The notes beneath the pieces are model-generated. The model had not been told where the DNA came from and ran no database searches. It was given only the letters and a program-made list of their open reading frames with translations. Both the position numbers and the translations under genes were made by a program. A stretch of 64,000 nucleotides of DNA from Paraburkholderia ultramafica (lineage in GTDB: Bacteria > Pseudomonadota > Gammaproteobacteria > Burkholderiales > Burkholderiaceae), in the NCBI RefSeq assembly GCF_902859915.1, contig NZ_CADIKK010000001.1, forward strand, positions 124,001-188,000, in the 5' to 3' direction. Numbering within the stretch: the stretch's first letter is position 1; the number at the start of each line of letters is the position of its first letter. Positions 45,261 through 53,933 of this stretch are shown piece after piece.

Positions 45261-45520
45261 AGGCCTTCATCGATCAGCATCGCGGCACCTTCGGGGTCGA
45301 GCCGATCTGCAAGGTCTTGCGGATTGCCCCGTCGGGCTACCGGCGCCATGCAGCACAGCTTCGCGATCCGTCGCGCCGCTGCGCTCGTGCGATACGCGAT
45401 GAACGCCTGCGGTCCGAGATCCAGCGTGTCTGGCAGGCCAACATGCGGGTCTACGGAGCGGATAAAGTCTGGAAGCAGATGAACCGGGAGCGTATCGCGG
45501 TGGCTCGCTGCACGGTCGAA
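45245..45520 (+). pseudogene. IS3-family transposase OrfB, N-terminal part
   Basis: In the -1 frame to orfA: AFIDQHRGTFGVEPICKVLR, IAPSGYRRHAAQ, MRVYGADKVWKQMNRERIAV, ARCTVER, then homology stops at about 45515. This is the HTH_21-type domain ahead of the DDE catalytic core. The first two catalytic Asp residues are lost in the gap. Confidence 0.8.
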
Positions 45521-45738
45521 CGACCGCTGAAGACACACCGGCTATGGCTGCCGCTTCCTCGCTTGACAGACCCTGTGCAATTGCTTTCCAGAACCGTTGC
45601 AGGTTCTGCTTCTGATTGACGCCAGGGCGCCCGATAGAGCCTACCAACGGCCGGATTCCCCGGCGGCACCGCCCGTGTTTCTTTGCCATTTCACCCTTTC
45701 GATTTCGGGGGTGTTGCGACGACCGGTTGAATCCGCCC
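45513..45738 (-). mobile_element. IS30-family 5' fragment inside the IS3 element
   Basis: On the minus strand an ATG at 45689 opens MAKKHGRCRRGIRPLVGSIG, followed by RFWKAIAQGLSSEEAAAIAG and VSSAVVR, the N-terminal HTH region of an IS30-type transposase. Homology ends where IS3 orfB sequence resumes. The piece from 45690 to about 45738 would be the IS30 leader and end. It replaces roughly the central half of orfB. Confidence 0.65.
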
Positions 45739-46043
45739 AATACGTTAGCATTCGCTATAGCGAGCGACTGGCCGAAGCGGGCATCGAGCCCTCGGTTGGT
45801 AGCCGTGGCGACAGTTACGACAACGCACTGGCAGAGACAATCAACGGTTTGTACAAGGCCGAACTGATTCATCGCTGCACCTGGAAAACACGGGAGTCCG
45901 TCGAGTTGGCAACGCTGGAATGGGTGGCCTGGTTCAATCATCATCGATTGATGGAACCCCTCGGCTACATCCCGCCTGCTGAAGCTGAGGCAAACTACTA
46001 CCGGCAACTTGAAACACCGGTCGCCGAACCCGCATTAACTTAA
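45739..46043 (+). pseudogene. IS3-family transposase OrfB, C-terminal part
   Basis: QYVSIRYSERLAEAGIEPSV, GSRGDSYDNALAETINGLYK, AELIHRCTWKTRESVELATL, EWVAWFNHHRLMEPLGYIPP. This holds the last catalytic Glu (NALAETINGLYK) and the usual C-terminus. One residue pair near LIHR differs from the usual RRAPWKT (here RCTWKT). Confidence 0.85.
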
Positions 46044-46092
46044 ACCAACCAGCCTCCACGATTCCCGGGGCGGTTCAGTTCACGGCCGCTAG

Positions 46093-47016
46093 TTAGTTGG
46101 GAACCGGCGTCGGGTCCGGTGTGATCAGGAGATCCTCAGGGTGAAATCGCAACTGCAATTTGTCGCCGTCGATAGTGAAGGTGTCGTGCATATTTCCTTT
46201 CTCGCCGTCCGGCAACCTCAGCGTATCATCTCGATGGACCGGATCGTCACGGATCCACTCATCAAACTGCGCAATTCCGACATGCCCTTCATCGAGGAAC
46301 GTCGCGAGCCTTCGGAATAGCTTCGGCCACATGACCAGCGCCTGAGCGTCCTCAATCTTTTGGATCAGAGCTGCCTTTTCGGTAGTGACGCTTTCGTGGG
46401 GGAAAAATCCCTCATTTGCTCTTCGCACCTTATGCACGACATCGCGCAGATGCTTTACGAGCGACATCGGCATCGAATCGTACGGCTCGACATAGGCAAG
46501 TCCAGCAGCGACTAGCTTCGCATTAACGCTCTGGTCTAGCATCGCCGTATCAATGAACACCCTTTCACCGTCGTCGTGGCCCGGCGCGCCGGCGTACACC
46601 AATCCAAGCAACCGGCCGTTGGCTTCGATACCATTCGCCAACACGTAACCGAGTAACGGGTTCTGGTCCACAGACTGAACCACGTTTGGCAAATCTGCGA
46701 AAAAGCGAACATTCTTAAACCCCAACAGCGCCAAATTTCGGTCGCGGGCGGCAAGCGCAAATTTAAGTTCCTGATGTGCGCCCTGAAAGTGCGTTTCAAG
46801 CGCATCAATACCTTCATAGCGAACGTTGATCCGCCCACCATGGATATCCGCCGGTCTGCCCGAAATCTTTCGCAACTGACGGACAACATCTAGAGAATCA
46901 GGAATGAATGCGACGGTGTCGCCGTCGGGTTGTGGGCCTTGACGCGGCTTGTCTGGGTTGTGAATCCAATACTTCCCCTTAACTAGGGTATAACGCGATT
47001 TCTTTGCTGCGACCAT
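46093..47016 (-). CDS. Thermonuclease-like (SNase-fold) protein
   Basis: 307 residues from the ATG at 47016, with AGGAG eight bases upstream. Residues 30-200 resemble the staphylococcal nuclease fold: DGDTVAFIPDSLD, INVRYEGIDALETHFQGAHQ with the Arg-Glu region, LANGIEANGRLLGLVYAG, VNAKLVAAGLAYVEPYDSMP. The 100-residue C-terminal part is unknown. Base composition is more AT-rich than the flanks, in line with acquisition with the island. No signal peptide. Probably a nuclease; catalytic residues are not certain. Confidence 0.65.
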   Translation of the reverse strand: MVAAKKSRYTLVKGKYWIHNPDKPRQGPQPDGDTVAFIPDSLDVVRQLRKISGRPADIHGGRINVRYEGIDALETHFQGAHQELKFALAARDRNLALLGFKNVRFFADLPNVVQSVDQNPLLGYVLANGIEANGRLLGLVYAGAPGHDDGERVFIDTAMLDQSVNAKLVAAGLAYVEPYDSMPMSLVKHLRDVVHKVRRANEGFFPHESVTTEKAALIQKIEDAQALVMWPKLFRRLATFLDEGHVGIAQFDEWIRDDPVHRDDTLRLPDGEKGNMHDTFTIDGDKLQLRFHPEDLLITPDPTPVPN

Positions 47017-47791
47017 GGCTTGTTCTCCTAGCTGGCCACGATGCGACATTGCAGTACGAACGTGAATTGCTTGCGCCATCCTCGCGTCCGCCAGAAAAAT
47101 AACCAGAGTCAGCGTAGCCGCCACGGGGCAGCGCCAACATCACAACCGGACGTGTGTTCGGCCACTTTGGAAAGAAGGCTGTAAAAATTATTGGCCGTGC
47201 GGTTCAAAAATCAATACATTTGAAAAGAATCTTTTATGACAATTCGAGGCGGCTGCCGCACGACAGTTAGTCAGCGCACTGCACGCACGCTGTGGTGTCG
47301 ATGGCGTCGCGAGTCCCCTACACGTGCACTCCACCGAGTGCAAAGAGCGATCGGCGCCACCGACCGCGACAGACTATAAGGAGAATCCATACTGTCGCAC
47401 AGATACCACGAGACACGCTAAACCTGACCCGCTACGCCTCGTCGTTCGTGCGGTGCGGGTGGCCGTGACCACGCGCACATCTATCCAAACGATCCAGCCG
47501 CTATACGACAGGAAACCCGACTTCCTGGTGTCGCAGGCAAGATCGACTCGCTTGCCCGACCTTGCAACGTTCACAGTCGTAAGCGGAACGGCCGCTTGTT
47601 GATGCGGAGTTGCCGTTTGAGTGTCCGGGCAAACGAGTGAGCGAACGGCGGCTCGTGGCCGTTCTGAAACCGTCGTTCGTCGAGCACATGGACGTAGTGG
47701 TGTAGCGACACGCGCTCGCTGGCCCTTCAGCAGCCAGGCGCAAATCCTACGTCGCGCCCGACGAATCTTAACGGCAGCTTGCTACAACGGT
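47017..47791. other. Decayed region with no intact gene
   Basis: 775 bases, AT-rich at 47180-47240. On the minus strand about 47605-47725 reads HHYVHVLDERRFQNGHEPPF then AHSFARTLKRQLRINKRPFR in one frame, which looks like part of a real but unidentified protein bounded by stops. Nothing else is supportable. Confidence 0.4.
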
Positions 47792-48022
47792 TCAGCTGGG
47801 CTGGATATCACATGGAGGTCGTGGCATCGGCTCATCGTCCGCGAATGCAGTGCCGCACCGCACGGCAAACGCGAAGGCTGATTGCCGGTTCGCAAAATAC
47901 CCCAGATCACCAAGCGAGGTGGCCCCGCCATCTTCCTCAAGAATTGATACCCGCGCGACAAAAGTATTACCGTCCCTTGCTACCGACGGCTGTATTGCTA
48001 CACCGTGGTGATAGAAGTGCAT
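47792..48022 (-). CDS. Small hypothetical protein, Burkholderia-type accessory family
   Basis: 76 residues: MHFYHHGVAIQPSVARDGNT, FVARVSILEEDGGATSLGDL, GYFANRQSAFAFAVRCGTAF. GAGGGAC precedes the ATG. The pattern of a short beta-rich N-part and an Arg/Gln/Ser-Ala helix is like a family I associate with Burkholderia genomic islands. Function unknown. Confidence 0.6.
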   Translation of the reverse strand: MHFYHHGVAIQPSVARDGNTFVARVSILEEDGGATSLGDLGYFANRQSAFAFAVRCGTAFADDEPMPRPPCDIQPS

Positions 48023-48163
48023 AACGTCCCTCGGACTGACATCAGGCGCAGGCGCTCCGTTTGGCGGCGGGCGACGTGATACAGCGCGATCTCGTGAGTG
48101 GACCGAAGATACGCGCCAGACGTGGCACGCGCGTGACCGACAATTTTGTTGGCGGGTTGCAGC

Positions 48164-48361
48164 TCAGGGTTTTCGGGCAATCGCGCGAAGAACTGAATCG
48201 CCGTCGCGGGTAAGACGGGGGCGTTGAGTTCCGGACCCCAGCTTTTCCAGGGCGACCAGCTGACAGTCCAGCAGTGTGTCGAACTCTTCGCGGTTCAGGT
48301 CAATCTCCTCCGGCGCAGCCGCGACTAGCATCAGGGTGGCAAATTCGTGCGGGCTCAGCAT
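48164..48361 (-). CDS. Small hypothetical protein, accessory family
   Basis: 65 residues: MLSPHEFATLMLVAAAPEEI, DLNREEFDTLLDCQLVALEK, RPRLTRDGDSVLRAIARKP. CGGAGA lies nine bases ahead of the ATG. The form (short helix pair, then a winged-helix-like end) is common in Burkholderia accessory DNA; possibly a small DNA-binding protein. Function unknown. Confidence 0.6.
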   Translation of the reverse strand: MLSPHEFATLMLVAAAPEEIDLNREEFDTLLDCQLVALEKLGSGTQRPRLTRDGDSVLRAIARKP

Positions 48362-48583
48362 GTGTGTGTCTCCGCTTACTCTGGAATGAACCGAGACTAA
48401 CTTTGACGCAACTGGCCGTTTCCAAGTTCCAAGCTTCTGAGCGCCGGCAGATCGCCAACAATCAAAAGAAAAGGGGCCGAATTCGGTTGACGTTTATCTA
48501 CCATCACCGCCCCGTATCCAGGAGTAGGATCTGATCTGTGAGAAACGGCCTTCTAAGGTGATGATGGGCGGGGAGCTGTCGGA

Positions 48584-48835
48584 ATGAAAAAAATCGCTTT
48601 GCTATGGAAGGTTGTCCGGGACGATTTGCGCGTGCTCTTATATGCGCTGCGGCATCCCGACCGTCCAAGATGGCTGATGCCCGCGACCGCTCTGGTGGCG
48701 CTGTATGCGATCGATCCTTTCAATGTCGCTGTTCCATTCGTCGGGATTGTGGACGACGGTGTGCTAGTTCCGCTGGCATTGCATTTGATAGTCCGTTGTC
48801 TGCCAATCCAGTTGCAACGGCTACGCCGCCTGTGA
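48584..48835 (+). CDS. DUF1232 (YkvA-like) small membrane protein
   Basis: 83 residues with GGGGAG nine bases ahead of the ATG. LRHPDRPRWLMPATALVALY, AIDPFNVAVPFVGIVDDGVL match the DUF1232 motif, with D and P residues between two helices. Inner membrane; function of the family unknown. Confidence 0.75.
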   Translation: MKKIALLWKVVRDDLRVLLYALRHPDRPRWLMPATALVALYAIDPFNVAVPFVGIVDDGVLVPLALHLIVRCLPIQLQRLRRL

Positions 48836-49614
48836 TGAAATCAACAAAGAACATGTTGCAGAGTTCGCGCCACGCCGCATGAATCAAGGCGCAGGACCCG
48901 AGATGATCGCACAGGACCGCACCGCAAAGGTGAGTGACGTCTCTTAGTAGAGCTGAGTGTCTCTTGTGGGTCGGGAAGACTAATTCGTCGATAGAGAGAG
49001 AAGACATTCGTCGGCACGGGTTTGCGAATGTCAGTGAAGCGACCTTCAGCCGCCGCACAGCGGCTGATCGGCGACCGTCGGCTTTGGCCGATGACTTGTC
49101 TTTGGCTGACGGCACAGATGACTGTGCGCACTGATACCTGCCCTTCGCACTTCGAAGGCTCGACAGGGAGCGCCGGGGCCGCTGGGCGTCGGTCGTCATT
49201 GACCAAATCGATTCCATGTACCACCCGCGCGTGCCAAACGCGTCGATGCGATCCAGCAAGTTCCGAAGTTCCACCAAGTCACGGACCGCCCACGCCGCAC
49301 ACTTGCCGCACTTGACAGTCAAACACTCCGCGGAGCCCCTCTGCTATGGGAGAATCGATACCGTCGCTGTGACAACAATGCAGGCAAACGTTAACGGAGT
49401 GGTGCCTGAGGAATGGTCGGCCCTCAGGCGCCTGGCAGGATGCCAAAATCGAGCTGGCCCACACCGCAGGTCAACGTCGTGAGACATGGGTGCTGCGGCC
49501 GAAACGGTGATGCTGCGCCTGCCGACATCCAGCGCCAGGCAGTTGGCGCCTCGTGCCGGCGGACTGGTTCGCGCCGCCGGCATTCGGATCGGATCAGCCG
49601 CGCGCGCCTGCCCC
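48836..49614. other. Decayed region, no intact gene
   Basis: 779 bases. A minus-strand frame from 49322 begins MTVKCGKCAAWAVRDLVELR then NLLDRIDAFGTRGWYMES, plausibly the start of a real protein, but after about 45 residues it becomes Ser/Arg-rich without pattern. I take it for a remnant. Confidence 0.35.
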
Positions 49615-49833
49615 TCAACCTTTTCCCGGCACGGAAAGCCGGCGGCATTCGGCGTACTGGTTTCGGATCGTCGCGTGGCCGGGCCCGGACACGTCGATTT
49701 CGAGTACATCGCCGACCTGCCAGCCCTGAGCCTCGAGCTGCGCCCAGAGAGTATCGGGCAGTTGAAGCACGCCGTCGCCGCTGCCATCAGCGGCGTCCAT
49801 AATCTCGACTACCCAACGTTTTGGCGGTACCAC
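49615..49833 (-). CDS. AbrB/MazE-like small DNA-binding protein
   Basis: 72 residues from a GTG at 49833, with GGAGG seven bases upstream; the longer open frame upstream is not conserved. RWVVEIMDAADGSGDGVLQL followed by PDTLWAQLEAQGWQVGDVLE, IDVSGPG is the swapped-hairpin pattern of AbrB/MazE antitoxin-type proteins. No matching toxin gene lies on either side, so it is an orphan or a remnant of a pair. Confidence 0.55.
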   Translation of the reverse strand: MVPPKRWVVEIMDAADGSGDGVLQLPDTLWAQLEAQGWQVGDVLEIDVSGPGHATIRNQYAECRRLSVPGKG

Positions 49834-50322
49834 AGGACGTCCTCCATTTTCTACGTGTGACCATCGGCAGGCCACCTGGCGTTGCGTGATAACACGCCCC
49901 GATCGTTGATACCGATGGCCCGGCCGACCAGGACGAAGTGTTCGACGAGTTCGCATGCTCTCGGAAGCCAAATCGCTCGATGCCGGGCACCGCATCGTCA
50001 ATCGCCAGCCCATGCTTCAGGCGTTGCCGGCCGCATGGCGGATGATGACATCGGGGTTCGCTCGGTGCCGGCGAACCGGTCGACCCAGCGGGGGCTTGAT
50101 AGGGTCGCGGTTCCGGCAACCCGATGACGCAGCGCGCGTAGTAGCGCGTCGATCACCTTCTGCTCTGGCATTGTCTGAAGCCATGATGTCGTGAGCACCA
50201 ATTCGACCTTCGGTTAGCCACTCGCCCTGGCCGAACACGGTCTGCACGGTTTCCAGGTGACGGCGCTTATCCAGCATGACCATGCGGAACATCCTCTGTG
50301 GGAATTGACCTGGTGAGCATGC
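49834..50322. other. Decayed region, no intact gene
   Basis: Minus-strand frames starting MFRMVMLDKRRHLETVQTVF (50292) and continuing in another phase (MPEQKVIDALLRALRHRVAG) suggest one frameshifted remnant about 90 codons long. No family recognised. Confidence 0.35.
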
Positions 50323-50541
50323 CTATCCGCTTTGCGCGTGCCTGACGGAAAAAAACTCGGCACCCTGTTTCCAGCGATCCGGCTGGACAGGACAACTGCT
50401 GGCATCCGGGCTGGCGCGTCTGGCGACCGGCTCCGCCGTCCCGCAGTCGCACGCCTTCAGTACAGCCAGTCTGGCCGCCTGCAGCATCGAAGCCTCCCAC
50501 TGGCCGGCAGGCCCCCTTGCCGCACTGCCCGATTCAGTCAT
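50323..50541 (-). CDS. Possible small protein of unknown function
   Basis: 72 residues from ATG 50541: MTESGSAARGPAGQWEASML, QAARLAVLKACDCGTAEPVA. No ribosome binding site. It is in line with the 145-residue gene upstream on the same strand. Weak call. Confidence 0.25.
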   Translation of the reverse strand: MTESGSAARGPAGQWEASMLQAARLAVLKACDCGTAEPVARRASPDASSCPVQPDRWKQGAEFFSVRHAQSG

Positions 50542-50652
50542 GCCCGCCAACGCGTGACGACAACATCGTATGAGCAGGCCCAGGGATTTCGAGCAGCGAT
50601 CCGCGTCGCACGCAGGTCCGACCCGCGGGTCACATGCGCGTGGCCCCTGGCA

Positions 50653-51090
50653 TCAGCGGTGGCCGTTGAGGAAGTCGAACCAGTCGTGCGCGAAGGCGCA
50701 GCCGTGATCAGGAATGCCCGAACCGGCAAGCTTCTGGTCGAAGTATGTCCTGGCAGGCTCTGGAATTTCGTCCAGACGCACGTAACGGAAGCCTGCTTCG
50801 TTCATGCGAACCGTCACCGCCGGGGGCACGGGTCGCGGTGGCAACGCCTCGCACCCCTGATTCAGTGCAGCGGCAAGACAGCGCGCCACGAGGTCCCATA
50901 CGCTGCCCGCCCACCTCGGATAACCGCGCACCCTCGCCCGCTCGCCGACCGCACCGAGCATCGCCTCTTCCAGGGCAACGCTGTAGTTAGCGAGTGCCCC
51001 GTCGCTCACCCGTGCGATATCCGCCGTGGCGATGACACGCTTTCCGCTTTCCCGTCCACCGGGCAGCAACTCAATGGTGACTCGAAGCAT
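50653..51090 (-). CDS. Hypothetical protein of a genomic-island family
   Basis: 145 residues, AAGGAG ahead of the ATG. The N-terminus MLRVTIELLPGGRESGKRVI is a short beta motif seen in island-borne proteins of unknown function; the C-terminal half RYVRLDEIPEPARTYFDQKL, HGCAFAHDWFDFLNGH looks like a second small module. The two may once have been separate proteins. No function assigned. Confidence 0.6.
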   Translation of the reverse strand: MLRVTIELLPGGRESGKRVIATADIARVSDGALANYSVALEEAMLGAVGERARVRGYPRWAGSVWDLVARCLAAALNQGCEALPPRPVPPAVTVRMNEAGFRYVRLDEIPEPARTYFDQKLAGSGIPDHGCAFAHDWFDFLNGHR

Positions 51091-51205
51091 CCGCCTCTCC
51101 TTTTAATGACTCTTTCATCGGGCGCAGCAGTCCTGTGGACGCACACTGGCCGAGGGCCCGTATATGGACCGCGGTCGCCTGCACGCCCGACGGAACAATC
51201 GCCGC

Positions 51206-52252
51206 TTATGCCGGGATGCTCGTGCAGGCCACAGCCATGCGGGCATCGGCGCCGGCGATCCGCCGGGACACGATCTCACTGGCGAATGCCGCGGCGCGTT
51301 CGACAGACAGCGACGGCCCGAGCAGCTCACGCATGCGGCCCTCGGCGAACACGGTGGCGGACGACAAACCTGCGGAACTGGCCTCCACGATGGCATCCAG
51401 CACCGTGATGTCAAACTCGAACTGTGCCGCCCGCGCGATCATGCGGGCGATAGTCCGGTGTGCGTGCGCGAGCGTGATCCCGTTGGCGACGGCGACATCG
51501 ATCAGTGGCCAGCGATGCCTGCCAATTCCGTAGCGGTGGGCAAGCAGGTCGGCATCCCGGCCGGCTTTTGCATCCAGCGGCTGCTCCGGTCTGAGCAGGT
51601 GTCGTCCCCGGGTGGCCAGGCATTCCGCGACGCGACGGATCGCGCCTTCGAGCGTGCCAGCCTCAACGGTCACGCGCCACCTGCCCTCGCGCACCGCGGG
51701 ATGTGCCGCCGGCGGCGCCAGCAGTTGCCCCGGCGCCAGCAGTAGCGCTCGCTCCCAGGCACGCAGGCGCTGCGCTGTCATCGCCCTTTTGAACGTTCCC
51801 TGCTCCCACCTTGACAGCGTGGTCGTGGACACATGACAGGCGTTCGCGACTTCGGCCAGAGCAAGTCCGAGTTCTGCCCTGAACCTCGCCGCGTGCCTGC
51901 CGATTGCTTCGCAGCTCATAGCGGAAACGCCCGTCGCGTGCGCGCCAGACCCCGCAACCGGGGTGGCTGACGCAACGTCCACGCTGACGGCAGGATCCGG
52001 CAACGGCTGGGCCGCATGACTGACGAGCCATCCTGGCGGCACCTGCAGTGTGGTCTCCAGCGACTTGAGCAAGTCAGCTGACATGCTGCGGGGTAACCCT
52101 CCCTTTTCCCAGCGCACAAAGGTCAGTCGGGCGACGCCCGACTGGCTGGCGAGGCTCTGCTGTGTCAGGCCCATCGCCCTGCGGCGCTCACGCAGGCGCT
52201 GCGCGATCCGCGGTGCGTCGGATCGCGGAATCCACTCACGGTCTCCGGTCAT
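51206..52252 (-). CDS. Transcriptional regulator with two XRE helix-turn-helix domains
   Basis: 348 residues. First HTH at about 14-70 (RLRERRRAMGLTQQSLASQS, GVARLTFVRWEKG), second at about 115-170 (AARFRAELGLALAEVANACH, VSTTTLSRWEQGTFKRAM). Residues 230-300 hold another helical unit (DVAVANGITLAHAHRTIARM) resembling a sigma-type or HTH segment. The tandem XRE form suggests binding to two half sites as a monomer. It leads the minus-strand island genes; no clear target. Confidence 0.7.
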   Translation of the reverse strand: MTGDREWIPRSDAPRIAQRLRERRRAMGLTQQSLASQSGVARLTFVRWEKGGLPRSMSADLLKSLETTLQVPPGWLVSHAAQPLPDPAVSVDVASATPVAGSGAHATGVSAMSCEAIGRHAARFRAELGLALAEVANACHVSTTTLSRWEQGTFKRAMTAQRLRAWERALLLAPGQLLAPPAAHPAVREGRWRVTVEAGTLEGAIRRVAECLATRGRHLLRPEQPLDAKAGRDADLLAHRYGIGRHRWPLIDVAVANGITLAHAHRTIARMIARAAQFEFDITVLDAIVEASSAGLSSATVFAEGRMRELLGPSLSVERAAAFASEIVSRRIAGADARMAVACTSIPA

Positions 52253-52350
52253 GCTGGTCTCCTGCCTGGCACCCCTGTGTTTTAATGAAAGGCGGTCTTT
52301 CCCCGACCGGACAGCCGGCTCTTCCAGCGACCGTATGCCGTCCGCCGCCT

Positions 52351-52869
52351 TCAGCCAGCAAAGGCATACGCGTTGGCCCGCGCGTCATGCAGCGCGTGGT
52401 GCTCGCCGCCATGCCGTGCGAACCAGGCAGCACGCCGCCCCCGGTCCCACCGGCCCGCGATGTTTTCGAGCCGCCAGCCGCGCGGCAGCGGACCGTCCAG
52501 CAGGAACCGGAACAGGTTCAGGTCCGTCTCGTAGTCGTAGCAAAGCACCGGCGCCCCATCGCCCGGGATGCCCGCGAGCCAGGCGCGCAGTGCCTCGCGC
52601 AGCGCGGCGAACGGCATCGCGCGCCCCTCGAACTGGCCGAGTTGCGGTAGCACCACGGCGCGGACAAAGTCGCTGCACAGCGTCGGATCGAAGTCGGTGC
52701 GCTCGCCGTAGAACTCGTTCCCGTTCTCGCCGACGACAGCGAGACTGATCAGCTGGCAGCGCTGGAAATCGGTGAACTCGGTGTCGATGAAGTAGCGGTT
52801 GTCCCAGCTGGTGGCAGCCCCGGTCGGGATGGGATACACCAGTGCGCCGTGAAAGCGGGTATCGGTCAT
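52351..52869 (-). CDS. DEDD-family 3'-5' exonuclease
   Basis: 172 residues from ATG 52869. RYFIDTEFTDFQRCQLISLA carries the first Asp-Glu, DYETDLNLFRFLL the second Asp, and HHALHDARANAYAF the His and last Asp of the DEDDh RNase H-like fold. Short, single-domain enzymes of this kind trim RNA or DNA. It lies 98 bases upstream of the XRE regulator on the same strand and may be co-transcribed. Confidence 0.78.
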   Translation of the reverse strand: MTDTRFHGALVYPIPTGAATSWDNRYFIDTEFTDFQRCQLISLAVVGENGNEFYGERTDFDPTLCSDFVRAVVLPQLGQFEGRAMPFAALREALRAWLAGIPGDGAPVLCYDYETDLNLFRFLLDGPLPRGWRLENIAGRWDRGRRAAWFARHGGEHHALHDARANAYAFAG

Positions 52870-53031
52870 GGCCGCGCGCGCCTCTTCGCGTGACCGGGAC
52901 GCACCGGTCCATCGCCATGACTGGTCCGTTCGACATTCAGCATCTGTTCGCTCCTGCTTCATTGAACCGGCCCGGACCGCCCGCACGGTGTGTCGCGCGC
53001 CACCAGTCATCCACATCTCTTACCGTATTCG

Positions 53032-53283
53032 TCATGGCCCGCCGTTGTCATCCCGGTCCGGAGCGCCAGCGCTGCGGCCAGCCTGCGCCGGCCGCGTGCC
53101 CGGCGGCCGTACGCGGCGCAGCGAACCGGCGAGCACGCTCACCTGCTCCGGAAACGGGATCGTCGCGGTCGCGGAGGCCCTGGCGTCGTCGCGGGTCGCG
53201 AGCGCGAAGCGCCGCAGCCGCGTGCGCAACTGTTCCTAGGTTTCATCGGGCGGCAACACCGGCTGTTTCCTGTGTTTTCCCAC
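53032..53283 (-). pseudogene. Small ORF interrupted by a TAG at codon 16
   Basis: A GTG at 53283, with GGGAG six bases upstream, opens MGKHRKQPVLPPDET, then TAG at 53236-53238, then EQLRTRLRRFALATRDDARA, SATATIPFPEQVSVLAGSLR to a TGA at 53032. The frame is coherent on both sides of the stop, so this is most likely a nonsense mutation in an 83-codon gene of unknown function. Confidence 0.5.
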
Positions 53284-53346
53284 GTCAGCTCCCGGTAACG
53301 TCCCGCCGTGGCGGCGGCCGCCCGCTCGCCGTGATAAGGCGGATTA

Positions 53347-53921
53347 TCACGGCGAGCCCCCTTCCGGCCGGTGCAGCGCAGCAAGCCGCGCCGGCAGTTC
53401 TGCCAGCACCGCCGGGGCACTGACGCCCCGCGCCGGATCCGTGTGGAGCAGATGATCGCGGCACACGGCCGGCCAGCCCGCCTCATCGTCGTCGAGCGCG
53501 AACCACGCCTCGGGCTGGCGGCGGCACACCTCGCCCCACACCGGCGCGCCGCGCGGCAGCGAATCCAACCACTGCGGATCCATCCGGCCGTGAAAGCCCC
53601 GACCACCCGGCCGCGCAACTCCGGCGGCAGGCGGCGGGCGGCCTTCCGCACGCTGCCGGGCACGCGCACCCAGCCCGTCGACAGCACGATGCGGAAGTCG
53701 GGATACGGCTGGACGCAACGCTCCAGCCGCGCCGCGTGTTCAAACAGCCCATGCCCTGGCGGGTCCGCGGCAGACGGCCCGGCAACCGGGCGGCACCACA
53801 CATTGTCCGGATGCAGGACGCCGTCGACATCCAGATAGAGCACAAGCCCGCCTCGCCAGCGCGGCAGCCTGTCCGTCGTCTCGCCGAGCAGGCGTGACCC
53901 CTCGCCCGTGCAAGCTTCCAC
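53347..53921 (-). pseudogene. HAD-type hydrolase gene with a frameshift
   Basis: From a GTG at 53921: LYLDVDGVLHPDNVWCRP has the HAD nucleophile motif DVDGVL, then RIVLSTGWVRVPG has motif II. Near 53580-53594 homology leaves this frame and goes on in another: WLDSLPRGAPVWGEVCR, AWFALDDDEAGWPAVCRDHL with motif IV acids, ending at 53347. The first half resembles the small HAD domains that accompany RNA-repair-like proteins. One-base change or sequencing error would explain it. Confidence 0.65.
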
Positions 53922-53933
53922 GGCCAGCCCGGG

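Larger units (their letters stand above)
44887..46077 (+). mobile_element. IS3-family insertion sequence, disrupted
   Basis: Bounded by imperfect inverted repeats: left 44887-44913 begins TGAACCGCCCCGG and right 46051-46077 is its complement, with both inner ends GTGGAGGCT. It contains orfA and a broken orfB. The bases flanking the element (CAA left, GTT right) are not a direct repeat, so target duplication is absent or lost. The middle of orfB is replaced by part of an IS30-type element, so it cannot move on its own. Confidence 0.85.

Noticed and set aside
48720..49322. 200-codon minus-strand ORF starting MTVKCGKCAAW
   Set aside because: Only the first ~45 residues look protein-like; the rest overlaps the DUF1232 gene and is Ser/Arg-rich. 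Treated as a remnant.
50332..51408. 358-codon plus-strand ORF
   Set aside because: Antisense to the 145-residue gene at 50653-51090, which has a good ribosome binding site; Arg/Pro-rich shadow.
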